Below are positions 1 through 8,773 of a stretch of DNA of 64,000 nt, in pieces. Source of the DNA: Pectobacterium atrosepticum. Its GTDB lineage: Bacteria > Pseudomonadota > Gammaproteobacteria > Enterobacterales > Enterobacteriaceae. Both the position numbers and the translations under genes were made by a program. The notes beneath the pieces were generated by a model. The model was not told the origin of the DNA and ran no database searches. It was given only the letters and a program-made list of their open reading frames with translations. The DNA is taken from the NCBI GenBank assembly GCA_019056595.1, contig CP036163.1:2418001-2482000 (forward strand), in the 5' to 3' direction. Within the stretch, counting starts at the first letter, position 1. Each line of letters opens with the position of its first letter.

Positions 1-199
1 AGCCCAGAACAGCATTACTGCCCGCAAAGCCGACGGGCGGGATACGGATCGTCGCACCGTTTAACCCCATGACGACGCCGACCATCATCGGCCCCAGCAA
101 CAGCGCAGCAGGAACGTGGTAAACCTGTAGCCCAAACCCCAGAATTAATGAGACCGATAGCAGGATTCCCCATTGCACCCACGGTGACATCCCTTTCAT
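1..199 (-). CDS. AbrB-like membrane protein, N-terminal part only
   Basis: The first 66 residues of a leftward gene that runs off the left edge. The translation starts MKGMSPWVQWGIL and continues into hydrophobic segments containing PAALLLGPMMVG and AVLG, which resemble the start of E. coli AbrB (YbgN), a multi-span inner-membrane protein family. The biochemical role of the family is not settled. An in-frame GTG lies two codons upstream of the chosen ATG at 199. The rest of the gene is outside the window, so integrity cannot be judged. Confidence 0.6.
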   Translation of the reverse strand, partial: MKGMSPWVQWGILLSVSLILGFGLQVYHVPAALLLGPMMVGVVMGLNGATIRIPPVGFAGSNAVLG

Positions 200-216
200 G
201 TACACGACCTGTATTT

Positions 217-281
217 AAGAATAAAAAGTAAGAATAAAAAGTAAGAACAAGAATAAAAAATAGAAAGTAAGGATAGAAAAG
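217..281. repeat. AT-rich short tandem repeat
   Basis: Two exact 13-bp copies of AAGAATAAAAAGT (217-229 and 230-242) are followed by degenerate copies (AAGAACAAGAATAAAAAATAGAAAGTAAGG). The repeat lies directly upstream of the AbrB-like gene, in the 200-426 spacer, and may be part of its promoter region. Confidence 0.75.
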
Positions 282-383
282 CGATTCACCATTCTAAACA
301 GAATAGTTGGAGAATAAACAGGAATAGTAAGGTTGCAAACGATCAAGCAGAAAAGGGATTTTGTATCAAAGGGAGGAAACGTT

Positions 384-416
384 ATGCGCCTGATGGGTAA
401 TCCCCGTCAGGCGCAT
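384..416 (-). terminator. hairpin downstream of corA
   Basis: Perfect 10-bp inverted repeat ATGCGCCTGA / TCAGGCGCAT with a 13-nt GC-containing loop, just past the corA stop. No clear U-run follows on the corA strand, so it may be a processing or stability hairpin (REP-like) rather than an intrinsic terminator. Confidence 0.45.
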
Positions 417-426
417 CGGTGAAAAC

Positions 427-1377
427 TTAAAGCCAGTTTTTACGTTTGAAATAGAGGTAAGGCGCCTGTCCGGCGAGAATCATCAGTACGATCGCACCAG
501 GATAGCCAAACGACCACCTCAGCTCCGGCATAAACTCGAAGTTCATCCCGTAGCTCGATGCCACCAGCGTCGGTGGCAGGAACACCACGGATACCACTGA
601 GAAGATCTTGATAATCCGGCTCTGCTCGATGTTGATGAAACCCATTGCCGCCTGCATCAGGAAGTTAACTTTCTGGAACAGAGATTCGTTGTGCGGCAGC
701 AGAGATTCGATATCACGCAGAATTTCGCGCGCCTGCTCCAACTGACCGGATGGTAAACGAGCTTTACGCACCAGAAAGTTAAGCGCGCGCTGGGTATCCA
801 TCAGACACAGGCGGACCTTCCAGCCCACGTCTTCCTGTTCCGCCAGCGTAGACAGCGCATCGTCGTATTCGTCACCCTGACGCCCTTCCATAATGATGCG
901 GCTCAGCGATTCCAAATCGCTATAGATGTTTTCGATTTCGTCCGCCAGTTGCTCAATTTTAGTCTCAAAGAGATCGAGCAGCAGTTCGTAAGCATTGCCA
1001 TCCACCAGCGTTTGATTACGGGCGCGCATGCGATACAAGCGGAACGCAGGCAGTTCACGCTCGCGCAATGTATACAGGCGACCATCGCGAATGGTAAACG
1101 CCACGGTAGAGTTACCGGCGTGATCGTCAGCGTCTTCAAAAAAGAAAAAGGAGTGAATATGCAGGCCGTCTTCATCTTCAAAAAAACGTGCCGACGCTTC
1201 AATGTCTTCCAGTTCCGGACGGGTTGCCAGGCTTTGTCCCAGTTCGGTTTGTACTTTCTCACGCTCATCGTCTTCCGGCTCGATCAGATCGACCCAAATT
1301 GACGCGGTGAGATCATCGGAGTCATCCAATTCCAGACGAGATAAACGGCAATTATCCAGTTTAAATGCGCTCAGCAT
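427..1377 (-). CDS. corA: Magnesium/cobalt transporter CorA
   Basis: Inner-membrane pentameric channel for Mg2+ (also Co2+ and Ni2+). The 316-residue product has the usual length. It has a large acidic cytoplasmic N-terminal domain and two C-terminal membrane spans; the signature YGMN (GMN at 277-279) follows the first span and the protein ends in the basic KRKNWL. A longer reading frame extends 17 codons upstream, but the start at 1377 (MLSAFKLDN) matches E. coli CorA. A 400-nt leader upstream contains a candidate leader peptide, fitting the known leader-based control of enterobacterial corA. Confidence 0.97.
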   Translation of the reverse strand: MLSAFKLDNCRLSRLELDDSDDLTASIWVDLIEPEDDEREKVQTELGQSLATRPELEDIEASARFFEDEDGLHIHSFFFFEDADDHAGNSTVAFTIRDGRLYTLRERELPAFRLYRMRARNQTLVDGNAYELLLDLFETKIEQLADEIENIYSDLESLSRIIMEGRQGDEYDDALSTLAEQEDVGWKVRLCLMDTQRALNFLVRKARLPSGQLEQAREILRDIESLLPHNESLFQKVNFLMQAAMGFINIEQSRIIKIFSVVSVVFLPPTLVASSYGMNFEFMPELRWSFGYPGAIVLMILAGQAPYLYFKRKNWL

Positions 1378-1460
1378 GGGCCATAGCTCCCCTTTCAGTA
1401 GCAGAGATGGACAACGCGATTGAAGCACAGAAACAGAGGTGAGGTGTCACCAGCAGGTTT

Positions 1461-1480
1461 CAGTCCGTTCGACGGATCTG
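1461..1480 (-). promoter_or_regulatory. hairpin in the corA leader
   Basis: CAGTCCGT-TCGA-CGGATCTG forms a compact stem (arms CAGwTCCGT) between the candidate leader peptide and the corA start. On the corA mRNA it lies about 85-105 nt upstream of the ATG. The location suits a switch or Rho-related leader structure; function is inference. Confidence 0.4.
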
Positions 1481-1543
1481 ACTCATAGCGACAAAAACAG
1501 CATCGCTGACAACCACGAAGGGTATCAGCAGAGGAAGATAGCC

Positions 1544-1600
1544 TTAGAAGTTGTACCTAATGAACAGGTTCGTGAGCCAGTATCGACTGGGTGTGTCCAA
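1544..1600 (-). CDS. candidate corA leader peptide (CorL-like)
   Basis: An 18-codon reading frame, TTG GAC ACA CCC AGT ..., reading (M)DTPSRYWLTNLFIRYNF. It is preceded by a strong ribosome-binding site, GGAGG, at 1614-1610 with 9-nt spacing, and ends 166 nt before corA. In Salmonella, translation of a short leader ORF (corL) couples to Rho termination and sets corA expression. Position, strand and the strong Shine-Dalgarno support an analogous element here. I cannot verify the peptide against CorL from memory, and the TTG start lowers confidence. Confidence 0.45.
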   Translation of the reverse strand: MDTPSRYWLTNLFIRYNF

Positions 1601-1704
1601 GGCGTTAGTCCTCCAAGAATAATGATGCGCGCATGTTACGCTGAGATGAAAAAGACTTCAACTTTAAAACCGCGGCTGAAACACGCTGTAAAATATTGGT
1701 CAAA

Positions 1705-1721
1705 TGGATAAGCTTTATCCA
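1705..1721. promoter_or_regulatory. 17-bp palindrome upstream of corA leader
   Basis: TGGATAA-GCT-TTATCCA: perfect 7-bp arms, 3-bp centre, about 100 bp upstream of the leader ORF and 64 bp downstream of the cyclase-family gene's stop. It could be an operator for the corA promoter or the tail hairpin of the neighbouring gene. Confidence 0.35.
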
Positions 1722-1784
1722 ATAAATCCGTCGCTGGAATCGATAAAAACGCAGTCCCCCAAAAAAAGGAACCGCGTATATGAA

Positions 1785-2537
1785 CTAGGCGTTGCCCGGT
1801 AAATAGGCAATGGCACGGACGGGGAAACCGGGCGCACCGGCGAAATTAGGGTAGCTGACGTGAATATAAGCGCCGGTAGACGGCAGTTGATGCAGATTAT
1901 TTAGCACCTCAACCTGCCAAGCATTCTGGTTCAGTACGAAAAACTCGCCAATAAGCCCGTTGTTGCGACGGAAATCGGCGGCAGAATCCGTATCCAGCGT
2001 TTCATGCCCTACCGCGCTAATGCCGCGCTTTTCAAATAGGAATGTTAGCGCCTCAAGCGACCACCCCGGCGTATGGCTGTTTCCCTGTTCGTCTTTATTC
2101 GCAAAGGCGTCAATATCAGGCCAGCGCGTACTCCAGCCGCTAGCAAACGCGACAAAGCTTCCTGACGGAATGTTCCCGTGCTCACGTTCAAATGTCAGAA
2201 TGTCTTCGACAGAAAGGCGATAATCGGGATCGAGCGCGACGGCGTCTTGTTTGTGGATCACAACCAGCGGTAGCAACAGTTCTTTATTATCAATACGATC
2301 CAGATAACGCTTACCCGCCACAAAATGCCCCGGCGCATCAATATGCGTCCCCGTTTGCGTCGCAAACGTCACGGCCTGCGCATAAAACCCGTGATCTTCG
2401 ACATTGAACAAGGTCTTGCGCTGCAACACGCCTTCAAACGCACCAAAAATAGGAATCGACTCCGTAATCGTATGCGTGAGATCGACCCATTTTTTCCTCT
2501 GCAACTCGGCAATAATCTGGTCTAGCGTCATGGGCAT
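1785..2537 (-). CDS. Cyclase-family metal-dependent hydrolase
   Basis: A 250-residue member of the cyclase/kynurenine-formamidase-like family. The metal-binding signature QTGTHIDAPGHF lies at 61-72, and a second conserved block, around VGHETLDTDSA, follows in the C-terminal half. Family members are soluble Zn/Mn enzymes that hydrolyse or cyclise amide substrates, such as N-formylkynurenine and isatin. Substrate cannot be read from sequence, and no tryptophan-catabolic genes are nearby. The ribosome-binding site AAGGAG precedes the ATG. It sits between corA and uvrD, which I recall as near neighbours in E. coli, so it looks like an accessory insertion. Confidence 0.85.
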   Translation of the reverse strand: MPMTLDQIIAELQRKKWVDLTHTITESIPIFGAFEGVLQRKTLFNVEDHGFYAQAVTFATQTGTHIDAPGHFVAGKRYLDRIDNKELLLPLVVIHKQDAVALDPDYRLSVEDILTFEREHGNIPSGSFVAFASGWSTRWPDIDAFANKDEQGNSHTPGWSLEALTFLFEKRGISAVGHETLDTDSAADFRRNNGLIGEFFVLNQNAWQVEVLNNLHQLPSTGAYIHVSYPNFAGAPGFPVRAIAYLPGNA

Positions 2538-2659
2538 GCTCCTTTTTTATTGTGATACCACACATCCATCGATACGCGGCAGGCCACCTAGCATTGTCGA
2601 AAATGACGAGAAAGATTAATACAGGATTTTTATAAGATATGCAGTCACACGCGTGACGA

Positions 2660-4822
2660 TCACACCGTTTCCAGTCTGGCGTAGGCGGCAACCAGCCATT
2701 TAATACCCTGTCCCTGAAACGCGACCTGAAGACGGGCGTGCTCGCCGCTGCCTTCCAGATTCACGATGGTGCCTTCGCCGAATTTCGCATGGCGAACCCG
2801 TTGTCCCAGCTTGTAGCCGCTGTCATTTTCCGTTATCGGCGTGCCAAGGCGCTGGTGATTGACCGGGCGGGAGACGCTGGCACGTAACCGCACCTCTTCA
2901 ACGCATTCTTCAGGCAGTTCACCGACGAATCGGGAAGGCCGATGATAGGCTTCCTTGCCGTATAAACGGCGGGATTCGGCGTAGGTTATCGTCAGCTTTT
3001 CCATTGCGCGCGTGACGCCAACATAAGCCAGACGACGTTCTTCTTCCAGACGCCCACCTTCATCCAGCGACATCTGGCTGGGGAACATGCCTTCTTCCAT
3101 ACCGACGATAAACACCTGCGGGAATTCCAGCCCTTTCGCCGAGTGCAGCGTCATAAGCTGCACCGCGTCCTGATTGGCATCCGCCTGACCTTCACCCGCT
3201 TCCAGCGCGGCATGTGACAGGAATGCCTGAAGCGGCATCAGATCCTGATCTTCTTCCTGATAGCTGAACTGGCGCGTAGCCGTCACCAGTTCCTCCAGGT
3301 TTTCTACTCGTGCCTGCCCTTTCTCGCCTTTTTCCTGTTCGTACATACTCCACAGGCCAGAATCTTTAATCGCCCGGTCGGTTTGCACATGCAGCGGCAG
3401 TTCAGACGTTTCATAGGCCAGCGCATCGATCAATTCGACAAAGCGTTGCAGTGATGCCGCCGCACGCCCAGCCAGCACTTTCTCTTGCAACAGCACCCGC
3501 GTGGATTGCCACAGCGTCAGTTGACGATCGCGCGCCGTCTGACGCACCACGTCCAGCGTGCGATCGCCAATGCCGCGCGTCGGCGTATTCACCACACGCT
3601 CGAACGCCGCATCGTCATTACGATTGGAGATGAGACGCAGATAAGATAGCGAATCTCTAATTTCCTGACGTTCGAAGAAGCGCATTCCGCCGTAGATGCG
3701 GTATGGCATACTCTGCTGCAACAGCGCCTCTTCCAATACGCGCGACTGGGCGTTGCTCCGATACAGAATGGCGTTATCTTTCAGCACACCACCCTTTTCC
3801 TGCCAGGCTTTAATTCGGTTAACGACGTAACGTGCCTCATCCAGTTCGTTGAATGCGCAGTAAAGCGAAATAGGTTCGCCCTCGACACCTTCCGTCCATA
3901 GGTTCTTGCCGAGCCGCCCGCCGTTGTGGGCAATCAGGGCATTCGCCGCTTTCAGAATATTGCTGGTCGAACGATAGTTCTGCTCCAGACGGATTGTTTC
4001 TGCGCCGGCGAAATCTTTCAGGAACAGCTGAATATTTTCGACCTGCGCCCCACGCCAGCCGTAAATCGACTGATCGTCATCTCCAACGATCATCACCTTG
4101 GCGCTATCGCCCGCCAACATGTGGATCCAAGCGTACTGAATGCGGTTGGTATCCTGAAATTCGTCCACCAGAATATTGGTAAAACGCTCACGATAGTGGT
4201 TCAGCACATGCGGTTTGTTCAGCCACAGTTCATGCGCGCGCAGCAGCAGTTCGGCGAAATCCACCAGTCCAGCGCGATCGCACGCTTCCTGATAAGCCTG
4301 ATAGACACGCTGCCACGTTTGCTCGATAGGGTTGCCGTAGCTTTCAATGTGCTGCGGACGTAAACCTTCGTCTTTCTTACCGTTGATGAACCACATCGCC
4401 TGACGCGGCGGCCACTGCTTCTCATCCAGATTCAGCGCCCGAATCAGTCGTTTCAACAGGCGCAACTGATCGTCGCTGTCCAGAATCTGGAAATCCTGCG
4501 GCAGATTGGCATCCATATGGTGCGCACGCAGCAGACGGTGTGCCAATCCGTGAAAGGTGCCAATCCACATGCCTCCCTGACTGGTACCGATCAGATGGTT
4601 GATACGATGACGCATCTCTGCCGCGGCTTTGTTGGTAAACGTCACCGCCATGATGGAGTACGGCGAACAGTTTTCGACGGACAATAACCAGGCAATACGA
4701 TGAACCAGTACCCGAGTCTTGCCGCTGCCCGCCCCTGCCAGCACCAATAAATTGCTGCGCGGCGCGGCTACCGCGGCACGCTGTTTGTCGTTGAGGCCAT
4801 CGAGCAGATCAGAAACGTCCAT
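2660..4822 (-). CDS. uvrD: DNA helicase II UvrD
   Basis: Superfamily 1A 3'-5' helicase acting in nucleotide excision repair (displaces UvrC and the cut oligomer) and methyl-directed mismatch repair. The 720-residue length equals E. coli UvrD. Visible motifs: Walker [10 protein letters not shown] (28-36), DEFQDTN (motif II), [13 protein letters not shown] (motif III), QNYRST (motif IV), and a basic C-terminal RNA-polymerase-interaction tail with LGQRVRHAKFGEG. A LexA box lies just upstream, so SOS induction is expected. Confidence 0.98.
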   Translation of the reverse strand: MDVSDLLDGLNDKQRAAVAAPRSNLLVLAGAGSGKTRVLVHRIAWLLSVENCSPYSIMAVTFTNKAAAEMRHRINHLIGTSQGGMWIGTFHGLAHRLLRAHHMDANLPQDFQILDSDDQLRLLKRLIRALNLDEKQWPPRQAMWFINGKKDEGLRPQHIESYGNPIEQTWQRVYQAYQEACDRAGLVDFAELLLRAHELWLNKPHVLNHYRERFTNILVDEFQDTNRIQYAWIHMLAGDSAKVMIVGDDDQSIYGWRGAQVENIQLFLKDFAGAETIRLEQNYRSTSNILKAANALIAHNGGRLGKNLWTEGVEGEPISLYCAFNELDEARYVVNRIKAWQEKGGVLKDNAILYRSNAQSRVLEEALLQQSMPYRIYGGMRFFERQEIRDSLSYLRLISNRNDDAAFERVVNTPTRGIGDRTLDVVRQTARDRQLTLWQSTRVLLQEKVLAGRAAASLQRFVELIDALAYETSELPLHVQTDRAIKDSGLWSMYEQEKGEKGQARVENLEELVTATRQFSYQEEDQDLMPLQAFLSHAALEAGEGQADANQDAVQLMTLHSAKGLEFPQVFIVGMEEGMFPSQMSLDEGGRLEEERRLAYVGVTRAMEKLTITYAESRRLYGKEAYHRPSRFVGELPEECVEEVRLRASVSRPVNHQRLGTPITENDSGYKLGQRVRHAKFGEGTIVNLEGSGEHARLQVAFQGQGIKWLVAAYARLETV

Positions 4823-4875
4823 AGGTACGGGTTATCCGGTGACGGGAAACGCCGCGCATATCAGGGGCATTTCCA

Positions 4876-4891
4876 CTGGTGATTTATACAG
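4876..4891 (-). promoter_or_regulatory. LexA (SOS) box of uvrD
   Basis: CTG-N10-CAG core; on the uvrD strand CTGTATAAATCACCAG. It lies 54-69 bp upstream of the uvrD ATG. It closely resembles the E. coli uvrD operator as I remember it and fits the LexA consensus with an AT-rich centre. Confidence 0.85.
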
Positions 4892-4904
4892 ATTAATGCG
4901 GTGA

Positions 4905-5621
4905 TTATAGCAATGCCGACAGCGATGCCAACCGCGAAATTTCAATATGCGGCAGCAGCCGAGCGTCGCCAATCTGTGTCAGGCTGCCTTCACGCAGGTT
5001 AATCCAGCAGGCTTGCATACCGCAGCGGATCGACCCCGCCACATCGGTCGTGAGATCGTCGCCAACATGCAGAATCTCATGCAAAGGCAGATTGAGTTTT
5101 TCCGCCGCCAGATGGTACATATCATCAAACGGCTTGGCACGACCGTGCGGGCCGGCACGCAGGATGAAAGAAAAATAGCGTTCGAGGCCGAACCGATGCG
5201 GCTCGGCGTTGCCGTTGGTGATCGCCGCCAGCGGCACTTTCTCAGCTAATGCTGCCAACGTCTGGTGCGTCTCTTCGGTAATCGCAATCTGACTACGCCA
5301 GTGGGCAAAGTTTTCCATTGCCGCTTTTGCGCCATCCTTAGACTCTGCGGCACTCAGGCCACGATCTAACATCGCCAGTTCAACTGCACGGCGCCGCCAT
5401 TCAGTGACGTCGTGATAGATGTCCGGTTCGCGCTCCAGCAAGGTCTGGCGTAAGTTCTGGAAATCATCTGCCTGAAAATCACGAAGCGCAGGATGGTACT
5501 CTTGCAGGAAGCGGATTGACTCTTGCCCTGTGCGTCGAATGACGTCCGCGTTGTCGTATAGCGTGTCATCCAGATCGAACGTGATCGCACGGATCGGACC
5601 AAGAGATCGGTAAAAATGCAT
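4905..5621 (-). CDS. yigB: HAD-family phosphatase YigB
   Basis: Haloacid-dehalogenase-type cytosolic phosphatase; the E. coli enzyme hydrolyses FMN and 5-amino-6-(5-phospho-D-ribitylamino)uracil, linking it to flavin synthesis. 238 residues, same as E. coli. The nucleophile motif [10 protein letters not shown] is at 15-24; the later motifs ITNGNAE and [13 protein letters not shown] are present. The start codon overlaps the xerC stop by one base (TGATG), so it is translated as the last gene of the dapF-xerC run before uvrD. Confidence 0.95.
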   Translation of the reverse strand: MHFYRSLGPIRAITFDLDDTLYDNADVIRRTGQESIRFLQEYHPALRDFQADDFQNLRQTLLEREPDIYHDVTEWRRRAVELAMLDRGLSAAESKDGAKAAMENFAHWRSQIAITEETHQTLAALAEKVPLAAITNGNAEPHRFGLERYFSFILRAGPHGRAKPFDDMYHLAAEKLNLPLHEILHVGDDLTTDVAGSIRCGMQACWINLREGSLTQIGDARLLPHIEISRLASLSALL

Positions 5622-6556
5622 CAGGGTTTCCCTCGTTTGGCGCGTGGATGCGCTGCATCGTACACGGAGGCTAAATGTTGAAAATCAAGATGGGTATAAA
5701 TCTGCGTCGTAGTCAGGTTGGCATGACCGAGCAGCTCTTGGACCGCGCGTAAATCACCGCTGGATTCCAGCATGTGCGTCGCAAAGGAGTGGCGCAGCTT
5801 ATGCGGGTGAACATGACTATTGATGCCTTGCTTAACACCCCATTCGGCAAAACGCTTTTGCACGTTACGCATCGAAATGCGTCGCCCCTGATTGGAGATA
5901 AACACGGCATCATCCTGCGGGCCAAATAGTTCACGCAGCGCTAGCCAGCGCTCCAGCCAAGTTACCGCTGTTTTTCCTATCGGTAATTTGCGCTCCTTGC
6001 TGCCTTTCCCCATCACCCAGATTTCGCCGCTTGCCAGATCGATATGCTGATAATCCATGCCGACCAGCTCTGCCAGACGCAGACCCGCGCCGTACATCAC
6101 TTCCAGCATTGTACGGTCACGCACCGCAAGGGGATCGTCCAGATCGATCTCCAGCAGGCGATTCACCTCATCCACATCCATATTCTTTGGCAATGGACGT
6201 CCGGCCCGCGGCGTGGATACCCCTTTAGCCGGATTTGCCGTCAGTACACCGCGTGACACCATCCAGTCGAGAAAACTGCGCAATGCCGATAAACGGAGCG
6301 CCAGACTTCCTGAATGTAGCCCATCACGCTTACTGCGGGACACCACGGAGCGCACGCTAGAGGCATCCAGTGCGCGCCAGTCAGCGATACCCGCAGCGGA
6401 GAGTATCGTGATAACCGCAGATAATTGGCGCGAATAGCTGGTCAATGTCAACGGACTTAACTGGCGTTCTACTTTCAGATAGCGCAGGAACGCATCAACA
6501 TCGGTTTGTAGAGGAGAAGAGGAAGCTGCCTCCGATGGCGCAGGCTGTCGGCTCAT
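5621..6556 (-). CDS. xerC: Site-specific tyrosine recombinase XerC
   Basis: With XerD it resolves chromosome dimers at dif. 311 residues: an N-terminal SAM-like core-binding domain (about 20-110) and a C-terminal catalytic domain. The catalytic set is visible: Arg in [10 protein letters not shown], Lys in GKGSKERK, His/Arg in [12 protein letters not shown], His in [17 protein letters not shown], and the nucleophilic Tyr at about 287. It overlaps yigA by four bases (ATGA) and yigB by one, so translation is coupled. Confidence 0.98.
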   Translation of the reverse strand: MSRQPAPSEAASSSPLQTDVDAFLRYLKVERQLSPLTLTSYSRQLSAVITILSAAGIADWRALDASSVRSVVSRSKRDGLHSGSLALRLSALRSFLDWMVSRGVLTANPAKGVSTPRAGRPLPKNMDVDEVNRLLEIDLDDPLAVRDRTMLEVMYGAGLRLAELVGMDYQHIDLASGEIWVMGKGSKERKLPIGKTAVTWLERWLALRELFGPQDDAVFISNQGRRISMRNVQKRFAEWGVKQGINSHVHPHKLRHSFATHMLESSGDLRAVQELLGHANLTTTQIYTHLDFQHLASVYDAAHPRAKRGKP

Positions 6557-7257
6557 ACCCGCTCAACCCAGCGCGCCAGCATCGCAGGCAACATCATAGC
6601 CATTTGCTGAAGCAGCACGGTTCCCATACCATTCTGATAATGGTGACTGTCACGGCTGCTGAAAATCAGCACCCCCAAATCGTGATGATTTCCCATCAGC
6701 GACAGCGCGACCGAACCGACCTGTCTGGCCTGCGGTAGCAGCAGTAACAGTTCCGGCCCGTTTAGGCTGCCAAGATAGTGGTTATGTTGTCCGAAGCGCT
6801 GAATGCGCAACGGCTCAAACGAGGAGCGATTTAACCCAAGATGGGTAAAATCGGAAGGCGCGCCAATGCGCCATTTGTCGCTAAACAGACGAACCGCTGC
6901 CCCCGCTAGGCCCAGCTGACGCGCCCAACGCTGCAAGCGATCCAACATATCTGTCAGGCTTTCCGCCGACGCCAACTCAGTTTGTAACCCAAGCAGGCGA
7001 TTGAACAACACCTCGTTTGCGCCCGCCTGCTCCATCAACAGCGTGATTTCTTCCTCAAGCTGAGTGATGTGATTACGCTGGCGTGCCAGTTGCCATTCCA
7101 CCAGCGACACGGTCCCCCTGACGGGATGAGGAACGCGCATCTGCTCGACGGGACGCGCATTGCGGATAAAAAAATCAGGATTTTGTTGCAGGAACTGCAA
7201 AACCATCTCGTCACTGAGTGCGATCTCGCGTTCTGCCTGTTCCTCGACATTCTTCAT
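6553..7257 (-). CDS. yigA: DUF484 GAF-like protein YigA
   Basis: 234 residues, similar throughout to E. coli YigA, a conserved protein of unknown function with a predicted N-terminal helical part, a short coiled coil (about 65-85) and a GAF-like C-terminal domain. Conserved strings include [26 protein letters not shown] and [11 protein letters not shown]. The open frame extends further upstream, but ATG 7257 overlaps the dapF stop as ATGA and gives the E. coli length. It always sits between dapF and xerC in enterobacteria. Confidence 0.93.
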   Translation of the reverse strand: MKNVEEQAEREIALSDEMVLQFLQQNPDFFIRNARPVEQMRVPHPVRGTVSLVEWQLARQRNHITQLEEEITLLMEQAGANEVLFNRLLGLQTELASAESLTDMLDRLQRWARQLGLAGAAVRLFSDKWRIGAPSDFTHLGLNRSSFEPLRIQRFGQHNHYLGSLNGPELLLLLPQARQVGSVALSLMGNHHDLGVLIFSSRDSHHYQNGMGTVLLQQMAMMLPAMLARWVERV

Positions 7258-8078
7258 AAATGAATAAATCCATCGTAGACATGCGTTGCAGGCCCGGTCA
7301 TGAATAACGGATGTCCCGGCCCATCCCACTGGATATCCAACTCCCCGCCCGGCAGCGATACGCGAACTTTCGCGGACAATAATCCCTGCAGGATCCCTAC
7401 CGCCACGGCAGCACATGCGCCGCTACCACACGCCTGCGTTTCTCCCGCACCGCGCTCGTACACTCGCAGACGGACTGTCTGGCTATCGACGACCTGCATA
7501 AAACCGATATTGGCGCGATCGGGAAAACGCTCGTGGCTTTCCAGTAACGGCCCCAGTGTTTCCACTTTCGCCGTTTCCACATCCTCAACCTGAATCACAC
7601 AGTGCGGGTTGCCCATCGACACTACGCCACAAAGTACCGTGTGTTCGTCGGCACGCATGATGTAGGTTTTCTCCGCTTTGACCGCGCGAAATGGCACCTG
7701 CTGCGGCTCGAAATTCGGTTCGCCCATGTTAACGCGCACCAATTCATCGTCCGTAACAGACAGCACCATCCGGCCAGTCTGCGTACTGACAGCGATATCA
7801 CGCTTGTTGGTTAACCCTTTCAAGCGAACAAAGCGAGCAAAGCAGCGCGCACCATTACCGCACTGCGCCACTTCACTACCATCCGCATTAAAAATACGGT
7901 AATGAAAATCCAGTTCAGGATCGTAAGGCGGCTCGACCACCAAAAGTTGGTCAAATCCCACACCACAGTGCCGATCCGCCAAACGGCGAATCAGTTCGGG
8001 TGAAAAATAAACGTTTTGCGTAACGGCATCAACAACCATGAAATCGTTGCCTAACCCGTGCATCTTAGCGAACTGCAT
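7254..8078 (-). CDS. dapF: Diaminopimelate epimerase DapF
   Basis: Converts LL-diaminopimelate to the meso form used in lysine synthesis and peptidoglycan. PLP-independent, with two catalytic cysteines: Cys73 in QCGNGARCF and Cys217 in QACGSGACA, at the family positions. 274 residues, as in E. coli. First full enzyme of the leftward run; lptM lies 77 nt upstream. Confidence 0.98.
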   Translation of the reverse strand: MQFAKMHGLGNDFMVVDAVTQNVYFSPELIRRLADRHCGVGFDQLLVVEPPYDPELDFHYRIFNADGSEVAQCGNGARCFARFVRLKGLTNKRDIAVSTQTGRMVLSVTDDELVRVNMGEPNFEPQQVPFRAVKAEKTYIMRADEHTVLCGVVSMGNPHCVIQVEDVETAKVETLGPLLESHERFPDRANIGFMQVVDSQTVRLRVYERGAGETQACGSGACAAVAVGILQGLLSAKVRVSLPGGELDIQWDGPGHPLFMTGPATHVYDGFIHL

Positions 8079-8155
8079 TATCCTGACTCCCCCGCTTGCT
8101 TAACCGGGCGCGATAAACGTATACGTGACCTGTTATTTATTATTACCGTAACGCA

Positions 8156-8323
8156 TTAAGGACGTATTGACGGTTTCTTTTGTGGCTGCTGGTTCTCATT
8201 TTGCTGAGTCGCTGACGAGCCAGTCTTACCATCGGCTGGCATATAAAGCGGACCTTTCAGACCACAGCCCAATAAGCTGACTACTGATAGCACCAGAAAA
8301 AATGGGCGAAATACGTTTTTCAT
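8156..8323 (-). CDS. lptM: LPS-transport lipoprotein LptM (YifL)
   Basis: A 55-residue outer-membrane lipoprotein. MKNVFRPFF starts a short signal peptide ending in the lipobox SLLGC (Cys20), followed by the conserved GLKGPLYMP and a polar Q/N-rich tail. In E. coli, LptM assists oxidative maturation of the LptD/LptE LPS translocon. An in-frame ATG six codons upstream (8341) is possible, but the chosen start gives the typical signal peptide. Confidence 0.93.
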   Translation of the reverse strand: MKNVFRPFFLVLSVVSLLGCGLKGPLYMPADGKTGSSATQQNENQQPQKKPSIRP

Positions 8324-8359
8324 CACGTGAAGACCTGTCATTAATACTTGTATGCTCTC

Positions 8360-8365
8360 TATAAT
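8360..8365 (+). promoter_or_regulatory. probable -10 element of cyaY
   Basis: A consensus TATAAT, 36 nt upstream of the cyaY ATG in the lptM/cyaY divergent spacer. No good -35 hexamer is seen at 16-18 bp. Confidence 0.4.
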
Positions 8366-8400
8366 CGCAGGTGGATCATGAAAATCAATAGGAATCGAAA

Positions 8401-8721
8401 ATGAACGATAGCGAGTTCCACCAATTAGCCGACGAACTCATGCTTCAGTTGGAAGAAACGCTGGATCAATTTGAGGGTGATGCCGACATCGATTCCGAGA
8501 TTAACGGCGGTGTGATGACGCTGAGTTTCGAGAACGGCAGCAAAATCGTGATTAATCGGCAGGAGCCACTGCACCAAATATGGCTGGCAACCAAAACGGG
8601 TGGCTATCACTTTACCCTTCGGGAAGAACGCTGGGTATGCGATCGCAGCGGTGAAGATTTTATCGCACTGCTGTCATCAGCCTGTTCGGCACAGGCTGGG
8701 GAAACCGTTCACTTCGAGTAG
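8401..8721 (+). CDS. cyaY: Frataxin-like iron-sulfur assembly protein CyaY
   Basis: Iron-binding bacterial frataxin that binds IscS and modulates Fe-S cluster assembly. 106 residues, family length. The acidic ridge is visible in the N-terminal helix ([16 protein letters not shown]), as is the conserved Trp-containing core ([14 protein letters not shown]). Monocistronic and divergent from lptM, as in E. coli. Confidence 0.97.
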   Translation: MNDSEFHQLADELMLQLEETLDQFEGDADIDSEINGGVMTLSFENGSKIVINRQEPLHQIWLATKTGGYHFTLREERWVCDRSGEDFIALLSSACSAQAGETVHFE

Positions 8722-8773
8722 CGTTCCCTGTCTTCATGGCACCGCAATTCATAGCATTGCGATGCCTCGTACA

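Noticed and set aside
949-1302. Rightward 117-codon frame inside corA
   Set aside because: Antisense shadow of a well-conserved gene with E. coli-like CorA sequence on the other strand.
1439-1711. Rightward 90-codon frame in the corA leader region
   Set aside because: Low-complexity composition, antisense to the corA leader; no ribosome-binding site or homologue recognised.
2644-2657. GTCAC-ACGC-GTGAC palindrome next to the uvrD stop
   Set aside because: Only 5-bp arms, no T-run and no known operator match; too weak to annotate.
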